Below the pieces are notes generated by a model that saw only the letters and a list, made by a program, of their open reading frames with translations, had not been told where the DNA came from and did no database searches. The position numbers and the translations under genes are program-made. Positions 35,970-46,570 of a stretch of DNA of 64,000 nt are shown here, one piece after another. Source of the stretch: Sanderia malayensis (Eukaryota > Cnidaria > Scyphozoa > Semaeostomeae > Pelagiidae); NCBI GenBank assembly GCA_013076295.1, contig RQOL01000828.1, positions 62,001 through 126,000 on the forward strand, read 5' to 3'. The stretch's first letter is position 1, and each line of letters starts with the position of its first letter.

Positions 35970-35989
35970 ATATTTTTCACAACATTCAG

Positions 35990-36719
35990 CAATGTTATTG
36001 TTGGATGTCTGCTGGGAATATTAACTTTTCTTTTTGTTTCTTCTAATGTAATTTGTGCTGAGTTTAATGTAATCTCTCTTTAGGTGGGGTAGAATTTGAT
36101 GAATGGAAATCTCATTTTCTGTGGTTTGGTTGGGCTACGCTAATTGTTCCTTGATTTTCTTTTTGCCATTTTGCTTTGAAAGCTTCTTATAATGTCATAT
36201 AGTTTTTGCATTACTTTCTACAACATTGGTGAGTTGACAAATTCAAGTGAGATCATACTACTAAGTGTGGACAGATCATAAGTATAAAGACCTTTTGTAT
36301 TTTGTGGCTTGAGGTCTCCAGTTTTTCCATTATATTCAGTTTTGAATATTGCTTCGAAAGCGTGTGATATAATCTTTACTTCTTTAGTTTCATTTGTTGC
36401 AGCATCATCACAACTAGCTACATGCAGTTTTCGTTTTATCTTCTAAAACATTGGTAAATACACTAATTTAAGTGCTGTCAGATAAGAGGTGGGTTCACTT
36501 GGAATACTCCGAAGTGTTTTCCTTGTAATTAGAAATTTGCTTTGAAAATTATTTTATTAGTGAATTTTGCTTAGTAAATTAGTGTTTTCCTCAACTTGTG
36601 TAATATTTGTAATATTTCTAGAAGACACCAAAATCAAACGTTATGTGAATCTGCATTTGTTTCCTTGCAGGCCTAACAACTAACACCTGGTTAACAAGTA
36701 AAGATAAATGAAAGTAAAA
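35990..36719. other. Gap, no gene seen
   Basis: AT-rich; nothing recognised. Confidence 0.4.
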
Positions 36720-37275
36720 AAAATCCGACATGAATATTCCTATAATTTGTTTCAAATACTATAATTTGATATAATTTTCAAGCGCTTCATACTTTCTGAA
36801 GTTAACATAAATTTTATTTTTTAAAACCCACTCTGAAATTTGAAAAACAAAACATGTGCTTCCATAGTGGTAAACAAAGACTGAAACTGAAAATTATAAA
36901 AGGTCAAGACAGTTACATGAAAAATTTTTACATTTTTCAAAACTTGAAAACATTCTCTTTTAAATGAGAGAGAATTTGCGTGGCTTTGAGTGAAAGAAAT
37001 TATAGTTATTGGCGTTTTAATTACTCCACTTCGATAAATTTTTGTGAAAATTTTTTAAGAGACACCTTCGCAGTTTTCTTTAAATATTATTACAAAACAA
37101 TATGATATAGTTTAAATTATGTTTTTATTTGAAAATTTATGAAATTCTGAGTATATTTCTGCTGAAGAAATTCGCAATTGAAACCTGTTTGGTATTTATA
37201 TATTCTTATGTAAATTTACTTGCTTAGGCCTCGGGCCACTTTTAGACGCCATTTTTCATCGGGTGGTGCGTAACT
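36720..37275. mobile_element. Half copy of the 3910-4925 fold-back element
   Basis: Aligns with about 4380-4890: ATTCTCTTTTAAATGAGAGA, TATTGGCGTTTTAATTACTC, TTAGGCCTCGGGCCACTT and GCCATTTTTCATC are shared. The left arm is missing. Confidence 0.85.
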
Positions 37276-37312
37276 TATGCTCACTAAGTGTACAATTAAC
37301 TCCAGAGGGGTA

Positions 37313-37789
37313 CCGTAAATCCTCTAATAAGCCCCCACGCTCGAATAAGCAACCCCTCCCCTCGATTAAGCCCCCACCTAAAAAATCATTTTTGCAAATA
37401 AACCCCCCCCCCCTTCGAATAAGCCCCCATGGGGTCTTATTCAAGGGAAGCATAAGTGCAGAATAATATCTTATTTCGAGAAAGCCCCCACAGGACAATA
37501 GCTATATAGTATCACTTCCTTTGACTCAAAACAAAAAAGCAAAAAGAAACCCGATTTTCGTGATGATAAGCAAATTACAAGTTTTGTTAGATCTTCACAG
37601 AGCACTTTGTGAAAAAAGTTTAGCTGATTGAGAAAATTATGTCGTCTTTCTTCTGTCAACATTTGAGGAAAAAGCAAAACTTTGAAATAAGCCCCCCCTC
37701 CCTCGAATAAGCGCCCCCCTCGAATAAGCCCCCACCCAAATATTCATTTTTGCAAATAAGCCCCCGGGGGCTTATTCGAGGATTTACGG
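37313..37789. mobile_element. 477-bp TA-flanked MITE with AATAAGCCCCC repeats
   Basis: Ends CCGTAAATCCTC and, reversed, CCGTAAATCCTCGAATAAG; TA at 37311-37312 and 37790-37791. Both halves hold inverted arrays of GAATAAGCCCCC. TA duplication points to a Tc1/mariner/pogo-type source. Confidence 0.9.
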
Positions 37790-38057
37790 TATAAGTGGTC
37801 ATTTGACAAAACTTGGTCGACTTGATTCCAAGGAAAAAAGTTCTGTGACATTTAAACACATTTTTAATTAACCAAGAAGCTGTATACTGTATTTTTAGTA
37901 TTAGTGTATTGTAATTAATAAATTTTGTGTTGAAAAACATTTTTGAGTTTGAGTTTGAGTTTTGAGCTTCCCATTGTAGAAATGAAACGTGCACTGAATT
38001 TTGTTGATAAAGTCAATAAAATAAAAGAAGCCTGTTTTACATGCTGATTAGGACATA

Positions 38058-38214
38058 AAGTTTAATTGCAATTAAAGTGATACAAAAAGCTTCAACATGT
38101 TTGATTTAATATTAAATCTAAATAAAACTATATATATTCTAACTATATGTTTTGATTTAATATTAAATCAAACATGTTGAAGCTTCTCGTATTACTTTTT
38201 GCAATTAAACGTGT
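38058..38214. repeat. Short inverted-repeat element
   Basis: Arms of about 58 bp (38060-38118 and 38152-38210) share AGCTTCAACATGTTTGATTT, AATATTAAATC and the outer TTTAATTGCAA. Hairpin-forming MITE-like unit, class unknown. Confidence 0.8.
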
Positions 38215-38220
38215 TTCACT

Positions 38221-38415
38221 TACAGTACTTTATCGTACAAGACAGGCAGGCAAAGACGATATTCATACTGGCAGAAAAATAAAAGCCAGTATGGCCTCAG
38301 GTCAATACGCTATTATGGAGCAAAATGCTGGAATGAAATCCCACTGATATCAAAAGGTCGTCATCCCTCAAGATTTTTCGTAAAAAGTTCAAATCTACTT
38401 GAAAGTAACTATTAG
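38221..38415 (+). pseudogene. LINE ORF C-terminal scrap
   Basis: From 38236 one frame reads KTGRQRRYSY, then LRSIRYYGAKCWNEIPL and SRFFVKSSNLLESNY before a TAG at 38413. The S-I-R-Y-x-G-x-x-x-W-N-x-I-P signature is the usual end of many CR1/RTE-like LINE proteins. No upstream reverse transcriptase is attached. It is followed at about 38660-38690 by a GAAACT repeat that may be its tail. Confidence 0.65.
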
Positions 38416-38705
38416 AGCTGATTATTGACAGTCACAAATTTACCCACAAATTTAGTACCCATAATAATTTTTAGGAACATTTGGTAAGGTAAGGGAAGGG
38501 GGTGCTCTCTCCTCGATTAGCTTTGCTGAGAGAGCTCCTCCTCAAGAATTCCCCTTCATACTAATCCTCTAGTGTTACTAAAGCATACTAATCTTAATTT
38601 AATTTGTAGTTATTTAATTGTTATAAGTTTATATAGAGTATTTGTATGCAATGGAATTTAAAATCAATGAAACTGAAACTGAAACTACTTACCACTGATA
38701 TGAGT

Positions 38706-39013
38706 TGGTCCCTGTTGGTCAGCACGGTATCACAATTGGCGCAGGCGAAAAGCCTCGCCCCGCCAGGATGATTTAGGAAAATTCTGCCCATTTCATTTCC
38801 AGTAACAACGAAATTATTGCGTTAAAGCTACACACTCTTGTAATAATAATATTAACTTTAAATCCAGATTTTCCGTTCTATTCTATAGAGGTAAATAGTG
38901 GACAAAATGGTGCCTCCTTGAAGACTCACTACTTTGCATCCCTGTGCCTTGACTACACTCACTACATTGCGTCCCTGTGCCTCGCTCGTTTTTACTCGCT
39001 CGTTTGAGGGACT
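38706..39013. repeat. Fold-back repeat F, copy 1
   Basis: Carries TTGGTCCCTGTTGGTCAGC, then GCATCCCTGTGCCTTGACTA, TTGCGTCCCTGTGCCTCGCT and TTGAGGGACTTATGGACTTT. Shared with copies at 40488, 41665 and 45592. Confidence 0.65.
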
Positions 39014-39624
39014 TATGGACTTTCAGGTCAAAAAGTGGAAAAAATCTTCTCTGGCGACAAATTTTTGTCGCCCCAATCAGATTGCAGCATTTGGCTTTTA
39101 GACAATGGCTATTGTTTACTTTGACCAAACACGTTCAACCACAATTTAGGCCAAGAAAAATGAGGTTTAACTCGATATTTAACGGACCAACCTGGACTAT
39201 AAGAAGTGGCGTGGCGTCAATTTTTAATTCAACATCAAATGGCGGGAAAATGCCGAAGCTGTGAGAAAAGTTAAAAAGAATGAAAACACAATAAGTTTTC
39301 GTGCTTTTCCGAGAAATGTTGACAACAAAGTCTTCATCAATTGTATGTTTTTGTATATGGGTCGCGTATAAGTAAATGTAAAAGCTGCTTTTCGTTTGAT
39401 AATCGCATTTCATTAGGACTTGTTGTATTCATTATTATGAAAAACAACACATAATTTGATAACCTGCGTGGTTTCAGCATTAAAGAAAGCATGTCATGTA
39501 TTATTACTTATCATATTTTATCCCAATAATCTGATTAATAAAAACAATTGTTCTTTAGTTACATGTACGTCAAAAATCAAAACAATTTCTCTCATTAATT
39601 CAAAGCAAATATTGAATATACCTA

Positions 39625-39968
39625 CTCTTAGGTGCCTAATTGCCGGGGGGTCCCAATTAGCGGGGGGGTTGGATTTTTTGTTGAAAATGAATTGCCGGGG
39701 GGTCCCAATTAGCGGGGGGATTGGATATTTTTTAATTTATTTCAAAGTTGTTCTCCTTCCCCAGACTCAATTTTTATCCTATTTTGTCTATGCAAGACTG
39801 ATATCTATTTATTTTGTGATTTTCAATACTCTGATATGAATGTTCAATACGCGTCACTTACGCGAAGTTGAAAAATTTAATAAGCGGGGGGGTCCTAATA
39901 AGAGCGGGGGGGTTGGAAAAATTTTCAAAAATTAATTAGCGGGGGGACGGCAATTAGGCACCTAAGAG
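39625..39968. mobile_element. 344-bp TA-flanked MITE with AATTAGCGGGGG repeats
   Basis: Ends CTCTTAGGTGCCTAATTGCCG in inverted orientation; TA at 39623-39624 and 39969-39970. Inside are several AATTAGCGGGGGG units. Tc1/mariner-type duplication. Confidence 0.9.
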
Positions 39969-40487
39969 TAACAAAGCTTCTTCTAACAATTCAGTAACCA
40001 AAGGGAAAGTTAGAAATTAAGGTTAATTAAAGTTTGTTAATTTAATGTTGAATACTATCCTTCGTCCTTCAGCTGACGATGAACCTGGAATTAATCTGTG
40101 AATGTAACAATGAAAATAATTACTTTTCATTGTTCATAAAATAACCCAAAAATGAATTGGTCGGCTCGTGAAAGGCCTAAACATCTTTATCAAAGTTGAA
40201 ATTAAATCAAACAACCGCAACCGCCGGTGATTTGCAAAATCCAACAAGAAATAAATTGGAAACGAAAAATGAAACTTACCTGTTTCTATACTTCCAAATA
40301 AAAAACCTTCGAAATGCAACCATTTATACATATTTTTTTTCAAACAAAATGAAAACTTATTCAGAAACAGCAACAAAGCAAAATATTGACATTTTCGCGT
40401 CCCCAGCAATTTTCCAAATTCCAAGTTTTCATCTTGCAGCATTTCATCAGAGCGAGGCGGCACATTTTTTTCCAGTTTTTGAACAGT

Positions 40488-40644
40488 AAGTCCATAAGTC
40501 CCTTGTGTTGAGCGAGTTGCGAGCGAAGCACAGGGACGTAATGTAATGAGTCTATGCCTTGACCCTAAAGCCTTGGTCGTAGACTCATTACATGGCGTCC
40601 CTGTGTTTAGCTCGACTCTCGCTACCCAACAGGGACTTATCACA
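40488..40644. repeat. Fold-back repeat F, copy 2
   Basis: A near palindrome: CACAGGGACGTAATGTAATG and AGTCTA on the left, TAGACTC and ATTACATGGCGTCCCTGTGT on the right, with outer AAGTCCC/GGGACTT. The 177-codon minus frame over it (40134-40667) is an artefact of this repeat. Confidence 0.8.
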
Positions 40645-41664
40645 TTGCTACTGCGAAAACCGGACAAAAATGATGGGCCTCGATGTTAACTATTCTTAAA
40701 TTTTTCATGACACGACCCCCTTACAAGCAAAGTCCAAGACTATGATCTGTAGGGATGCCAGTCTGTTTTGAAGGTTTGGTTGGCGGGATATTTGATATGA
40801 ATTAAAAACCCACTTGCGTCAGTGCAGTCTGAGGGACACCTGTGGCATTGAATATTGAAAACAAACAAAATACAGTGGAGAATTTGAGGCGTTAAATTGA
40901 TTTTTAATGAAATGAAAATTAACGTAAATGTAAATTTGAAGCAATGAAAATAAACGTATCGAAATTAAAGCAGCAAGCTTTTGCGTGAATTGTAGAGTTG
41001 TAGCTACACGGCAAGGAGGACTTTTTAGATTTCTCGGGTTGAAGATGCAGATCTCGTAAATTCAAATGGTTGATAAAAAGTAAAAGTTTTCGAAACATTA
41101 CTTTTGCAAGTCCTGCTATCAACAAATAAATTGCTATATGTCAATGCAAAAGAAAAGGTTCCACAAATAAACAAACCCTTAATGAGTGTAAAGCAAACTC
41201 TATCGCAAATTTGGAGGAGTGTTTTGAGCTGGAAAATACCGGCCTTTTCGCAAGCCCCTTTAAAAACCCAAACAATTTCATGGAAAACGCCAAGCAAAAC
41301 ATCTTTCCTGAACCAGTTGAAATTCATTACTGCCTTCACAACTTTTCTTATATACAAGTGGCTGAAAACCTTTCTAAGCCACTCCGTCCTTATCCATCGC
41401 TGCTTTAAAAAATTCATACATTTGCCTTCGTTTTGAAGAAATTCATTTGTAGCTTCATTTGAAAATGTTATACTTGTAGTTTCACTTCATGCCATGCCAA
41501 GCTACTCTTGAAAACCAGGGTGTAAGCATTTTTGACACAAACGCCGTTATTGGCCTCGATATCGATGAAAATAATTGAAAAGACCAATCAGAACAACGTA
41601 TTTTGAACTCCTGCTCTGTGAATGGAGGAACAAACATGAGTTCCGATTTTTGATGCTCAAATGT
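40645..41664. other. Gap, no gene seen
   Basis: Frames of 110-130 codons on both strands (41025-41436) overlap as shadows of one another; no domain recognised. Confidence 0.35.
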
Positions 41665-41805
41665 GATAAGTCCCTGTTGGTGGAGCGAAGGCATGAGCAA
41701 AAACACAGGGACGCAATGTAATGAGTCTACCTTGGTCGGCACTTAGACTCACTTGCGTCCCTGTGCCTCACTCGTTTTTAGACGCTCGTTTGAGGGAGTT
41801 GACAA
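41665..41805. repeat. Fold-back repeat F, copy 3
   Basis: GATAAGTCCCTGTTGGTGGA, CACAGGGACGCAATGTAATG and AGTCTACC left; TAGACTCACTTGCGTCCCTG right. Same layout as copy 2. Confidence 0.8.
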
Positions 41806-42168
41806 AACAACAACAAAAACTTTAAGTTCTCCTTGTGTTGAGCATAGAGATAGGATATATACTAAACTAGAGTGCGAGCGAGGCTCCGGAAAAGTGACCT
41901 TTTACGGTCATCTTGTTGTAAACTGGATTTCGAGGTCTAAGGCTCTTCTGCCAATATTGATTGAATTTCGGACAAGTAAACATAACATATAAAAAAACGA
42001 CACAGTTCACAGTTTTGGCTTTCTTTTCTTACACGTAGCAGAGCTTCTTTTCAGCATACTTTAATACTTTAAACGACAATCGACACACGACCGATATAGT
42101 TTCTCAAACCTACATCATAAACAGCAACCGACCTTGGCATTTCTCAAGAACCAAGTATAGAATAACAG

Positions 42169-42480
42169 TCTTTGATCGGTACAGAACTTCAAAATCGCTT
42201 TGAAAATCGGAAACGTAGCGAAACATAATAAATACTAAAGCTTTTCGTCTGATACTTATCAGAGTAATACGTCAGAAAGAGAACGAAAATGAAAACCTAA
42301 CGAACAATTATACCCAGAAGAGGATCGAAATTGGCCAATCAGAAAAGAGGTGAATGATTTGTATAGTGCAAAAACAACCAATCATCACCGGTGATCGAAC
42401 AATAGATTATTGAAAGAGTCCCAGTGAGAAAACGAACTATTGTGTAGACAGAAAGAGTTCGTTTTCCCATTGGGACTCTA
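42169..42480. mobile_element. Penelope-like terminal fragment with hairpin end
   Basis: Matches the 23537 copy: GTCTTTGATCGGTACAGAAC, AAAGCTTTTCGTCTGA, ATTGGCCAATCAGAAAAGAG, TCACCGGTGATCGAACAATA. It then reads the end of the GIY-YIG frame backwards and meets an inverted copy of it: 42415-42438 and 42454-42479 are a 24-bp hairpin with two mismatches. No coding capacity. Confidence 0.85.
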
Positions 42481-42948
42481 TACTAACCAAAAACTAGCAG
42501 TATTACATTGCTGACGGGAGTTTTTGACGGGTAAAAGTACTGATTTCAATGCGTAAATGCCTATCACATAGGCAAAAACATGCATTTTTAGTATGATCCA
42601 GTAAAATTTAAAAACTGAGAAGCAACGAATAGTAAAGGAGAGACCTTTTCGCACATTTTGAATGTCTGGACATCGTGGAAGGTACAGTATTTTTGTTTTA
42701 TCTTAGTATGTAAGCTTAGAAGTAGTGGAGCGGCGCGGCATGGAGGACCCTGTCCCATAAAAACAGAAGAGACATAAAACATATACATAACAGTTTTTAT
42801 TCATGAACATTGGAACAGGGCAATTTTAACATACATAATGAATTGGTTTGGGAAAATAAATCTTTTGATTATTTCATACAACCGAGAATCGACCACCCCT
42901 TGTTTTCTTTTTGAGAATCGCCCGGTTGCTGCACTTGTATCTATCATA

Positions 42949-43095
42949 CAGTAAAAACCCGCATATAAGAACCTTTAAATTTCCACCCAGGCTATTGTTC
43001 CAAGACAATAGGTCATTGTTTCTTCTATTGTTTTGAACATAAATATCACCCTGAAGGTTCTTAATCCATTGGTTCTTATATGCGGGTTTTTACTG
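42949..43095. mobile_element. 147-bp TA-flanked MITE
   Basis: Perfect 25-bp inverted ends starting CAGTAAAAACCCGCATATAA; TA at 42947-42948 and 43096-43097. Too short to code. Ends beginning CAGT suit pogo/mariner. Confidence 0.95.
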
Positions 43096-43574
43096 TATCA
43101 ATCATAGCATAGAAATAAGTACTATTGACAGCTTCTAAGACCTGTTTTATATGCTCGATATTAATACAAGTTCAGTATTTGTAGTATTTGTTTAGTATCA
43201 GCAAATTAAACTTTAGTTGTTATGATTTATTTTTGGCCCATCATTATGTATTTTATTGTTTTTAGCAGGGGATATTGAAAGTATAAGCCCAATCCAGAAA
43301 ATCCTGACTTCAGATTTAAATTGTTGATCATTATGTGCATTTAAATTAGTTTTCTTTTTAATCTGGAGTTTTTTACAATTATTCCTCTGTTTTTGGTATT
43401 GTTTGGCATCGTTTCGTTTTAGTCAAGTGGTAGATGCTTTAGTCCTGATTATTAGTGTTAAATCACAGCAGCACTCATTTTATTATGGTAGGCATGTTGG
43501 CCCAAGAAACAACGAGTTATTTATGAAACAAGTGTCTCTTGATCATTATCAATTCGGTCATTGTCCTGCGGTGG
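43096..43574. other. AT-rich gap
   Basis: No gene recognised. May hold decayed upstream sequence of the Tigger remnant at 43790. Confidence 0.35.
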
Positions 43575-43611
43575 CGCTCCTAGGTCATTGTTAAACAATG
43601 ACCTAGGAGCG
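43575..43611. repeat. 37-bp near-perfect palindrome
   Basis: Arms of 18 bp, CGCTCCTAGGTCATTGTT and its exact reverse complement, round a single A. Confidence 0.95.
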
Positions 43612-43786
43612 ATACCAGAGAGGCTTGTTTATATCGAGGAAATTACCGTAAAAACAACTGAAGTACGGTCGAAAAATGCGAGTTCTTCGCATCATGCATG
43701 GCATAAAAATCAGCAGATAAAGCACTGCCAATTGCTCAGAATGGTAAGCTGGATAGCCACACAATTTTCATTATGAAGACTGTCTG

Positions 43787-44368
43787 TTGCAAGCATCGAT
43801 GTATATTGCAAGCATCGATGCAAACAAAGAAATACCCCGTATCCATATCTTAAATGCAATGTCATATCTTGCAGAAGCCTGGGACCGAGTACCATCTGAT
43901 ACAATAGTGAACTGTTTTCGCAAAACTGGTATCTGTACAGCAAGCCAACAGCAAAGTTTGAACGATGCTGACGATCCGTTCCAAGAATTAGCCAGTGAAA
44001 TTGAGGAGTTAAGAGCACGAAATGAGGAACTGATACCGCAAGAATTGACAGCAGACGACTACATAGACACTGACCATGGACTACTTGCTTTTCAAACATC
44101 TCTACTTACAGACGAAGAAATCATAGCTCAGGTATCCAGTGTTGATGGAGAAAGTGAAGAAGAATGCGAGCTAATAGAGGAAGAAGTTGTACAACCACCA
44201 AAGAAGGGTGAAGTTTTTCAAGCTCTGGATGTGCTGCAAACATCGAGCCTTTTTTGTGCAGAAATGGGAAACGAAATGCGCAAGAAGATCAACTCCATTT
44301 CAAAATTATACGACATAGCAAGCAGAAGCAAAAAGGAACAAAAATATATCACCGATTTTTTTGCTTAA
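43787..44368 (+). pseudogene. pogo/Tigger transposase, C-terminal region
   Basis: Open for 193 codons to a TAA at 44366-44368. The start gives RIHILNAMSYLAEAWDRVPS and TIVNCFRKTGI, the block that follows the DDE_1 catalytic core in Tigger/CENP-B-like transposases (ILDAI...AW..V....I.NCFRKAG). An acidic region follows, and the end KKEQKYITDFFA matches the usual KQ-x-x-I-T-D-F-F terminus. The catalytic core and DNA-binding part upstream are missing or unreadable; the ATG is internal. The right inverted repeat lies 340 bp downstream at 44690-44712. Confidence 0.85.
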
Positions 44369-44639
44369 AAGAACAAAAGGAAATAAAAAGTAGAGAAAAT
44401 AAAAGTAGCTAGTAATGAAAAAATTGACATCAAGTTGTAATATCTTGCTTTGTGATTGTTCATTGTTAAACATATTTGAGCGTCTTTCCTGTTGCAATCT
44501 AGAGCAATAACTGTTGTCATCCTATAAACTGTTTTTTGGAACAATACAGTGTTCCACTCAAGCGCGAATACTTGAGGGGGGTTCAATAGACATTCTGGCC
44601 CATTTGTGTTTGAAATTTTTCATAAAAAAATTTCCCTTC

Positions 44640-44714
44640 TGTACAACGAACTCCCGCTATTACAAACTATTTTCTCGGTCCCTACAGAGTTCGTTATAGC
44701 GGGATTCCACTGTA
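44640..44714 (+). mobile_element. Right terminal inverted repeat of the Tigger element
   Basis: Ends GAGTTCGTTATAGCGGGATT CCACTG then TA (44713-44714); on the other strand this is CAGTGGAATCCCGCTATAAC, the pogo/Tigger CAGTGG-type end. A second partial inverted copy (ACAACGAACTCCCGCTATTA) sits just inside at about 44643. No left end was found within the window, so the element is 5'-damaged. Confidence 0.8.
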
Positions 44715-45099
44715 GTTGGCATACACAAGTTTTTTTGTTACTTGTTTTTGATTCAGCATTGTTCGCCAAAGTCATTCTAGCACCAATATCGGTACTCCGG
44801 TGACAATTGCGTCTTTTATTCGACTGCAAGTTTCAAGCCCGTAATCGAAACAGAAAATTTTTAAATCCAGAAAACACGACAAAAACTATTCACGCCGCTT
44901 TGGTTCTCACCACAGCACTGACAATACATACACTTGTATCTTGTGGAGTGTGACATGTGAATCACTTGGATGAGTTTATTCGTAATTTATACGGAATAGA
45001 TCAAAGCTCATGCTAAGATAGGGGTTAAAAGATATAGAAGAACACAAACATGTATATTTTGCTACAATATATCATATATCATTTTCCCATTAAAATGTT

Positions 45100-45250
45100 T
45101 GAAAATCATTCCATGTTTTCCATATCATTCCATGTTTTCCATATCATTCCATGTTTTCCATATCATTCCATATTTTCCATATCATTCCATATTTTCCATA
45201 TCATTCCATCATTCCTTTCCATTCCATTCCATCATTCCACACTCCATGTT
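45100..45250. repeat. 19-bp minisatellite CATTCCATGTTTTCCATAT
   Basis: About five to six tandem 19-bp units (variants with ATTTTCC for GTTTTCC), then breaking into shorter CATTCC units. The 72-codon frame over it is not a gene. Confidence 0.95.
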
Positions 45251-45591
45251 TTCTATATAGCCTTTTGATTTTATTCCATTGAATATTCTCAGCATATTTT
45301 GCTTATTTTGACAAGGTGTTAATTCGATTTCCCTCCCCCCCCGACGGACTATTTTTGGGATGACTGGAGAATAAATAATGCAAAATAGCTAGGTGTATTC
45401 GGGACTTTATAATATTACACGAAAAAACATGTACTTGAGTACGCCAGTCTTTTGCCGTGCGTGGAAACGAGGTTTGGGTGGTTCCGTGTGAATTTCTCCC
45501 GATTTCTGAATTTGTCATTCCCAAAAAAAGGTTGCATGGACGCCATAGTCTCTATATCTCTTTTGCTCCACTATTTGCTCCACTATCAAGA

Positions 45592-45655
45592 CTATGTGTT
45601 GAGCGAATTGCGAGCGAGGCACAGGGACGCAATGTAATGAGTCTAGTCGGCACTA
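45592..45655. repeat. Fold-back repeat F, copy 4 (half)
   Basis: GTGTTGAGCGAATTGCGAGC, GGCACAGGGACGCAATGTAA and TGAGTCTAGTCGGCACTAG: one arm only. Confidence 0.75.
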
Positions 45656-46270
45656 GTACGTGGATGATTTATGTACAATTATGAAGTAATGGGTAAAATA
45701 TTATTGCGAGGCTGTCTTCCGAGCCACACGATTGTTATGAGACGAAGAAGTGAGAACTGAGGATGGATGACGACAATTCTCGCAAATCATTTTACTAGAC
45801 ATGCATGTTTTTAATGCGACGAATATAGTAACGAATTTTTAATGCAACGAACTTACAACCCCTATAGTAAGGTTCCAGTTGGAGAGGTATCACAGACTGG
45901 TATTTAGTCATTAGATATCGTCTAGGGAACCCGACTAGTTAAATTGTTGCAACTTTAAATTGTTAATAGCTGATTGATTGATCAATGGAATAATCAAGAA
46001 ATAGAAGAGAGTTGTTTGTGTACAGACCTGAAGATTACGGTCAAAAGAAACTGACGCTGCAAAGAGGAACAAAAGGCTAAAGTCACGGATACATCTGAGG
46101 TATCGCGATATTTATGTTTGTTCATGCGTAAGGCATGGAGTTGTGTTGAAATAGAAGACCACTGGGGGTCTAACTGTTCGACTTACGTATTTTAGGGTAT
46201 TTAATCGTTTAACAAGTTTTCTTACATTTCGTATTAGTTAATAATATTGTTGAGACAGAGTCTGTAAGCC
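45656..46270. other. Gap left of the Kolobok element
   Basis: No gene seen. Confidence 0.4.
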
Positions 46271-46570
46271 TTAAAGGGCTACTCCCACCATATTTTTTTA
46301 TTTCATTTCTGGGTAGTTTTTGACGTAAAAACAGGTACTTCACTTTTTAAATTTCGAAATTCCCTCATTAACACCTCTTTTCACGGCTCCAAAAGTGCGA
46401 TTTTCAGAAAAAAGTCGGACAAAAAGAAAACTGGGGCGAGGCAGGTATGACGTAGATGCCGGCGGAACGCATGAAAAATCATTTTGTTGTGTTCAGTGCT
46501 AAAGTTTGGAGCAGTTTTGACGTTTTGCATTTCTGTGGTTAAAATCAAGTCACATTTTCAAGATTCAGTT

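Noticed and set aside
40134..40667. 177-codon minus-strand frame
   Set aside because: Half of it is the fold-back repeat F; no domain in the rest.
41025..41436. Opposed frames of 110-130 codons
   Set aside because: Mutual antisense shadows without a recognisable family.
45050..45268. 72-codon frame rich in Phe-His-Ile-Ile
   Set aside because: Pure translation of the 19-bp minisatellite.
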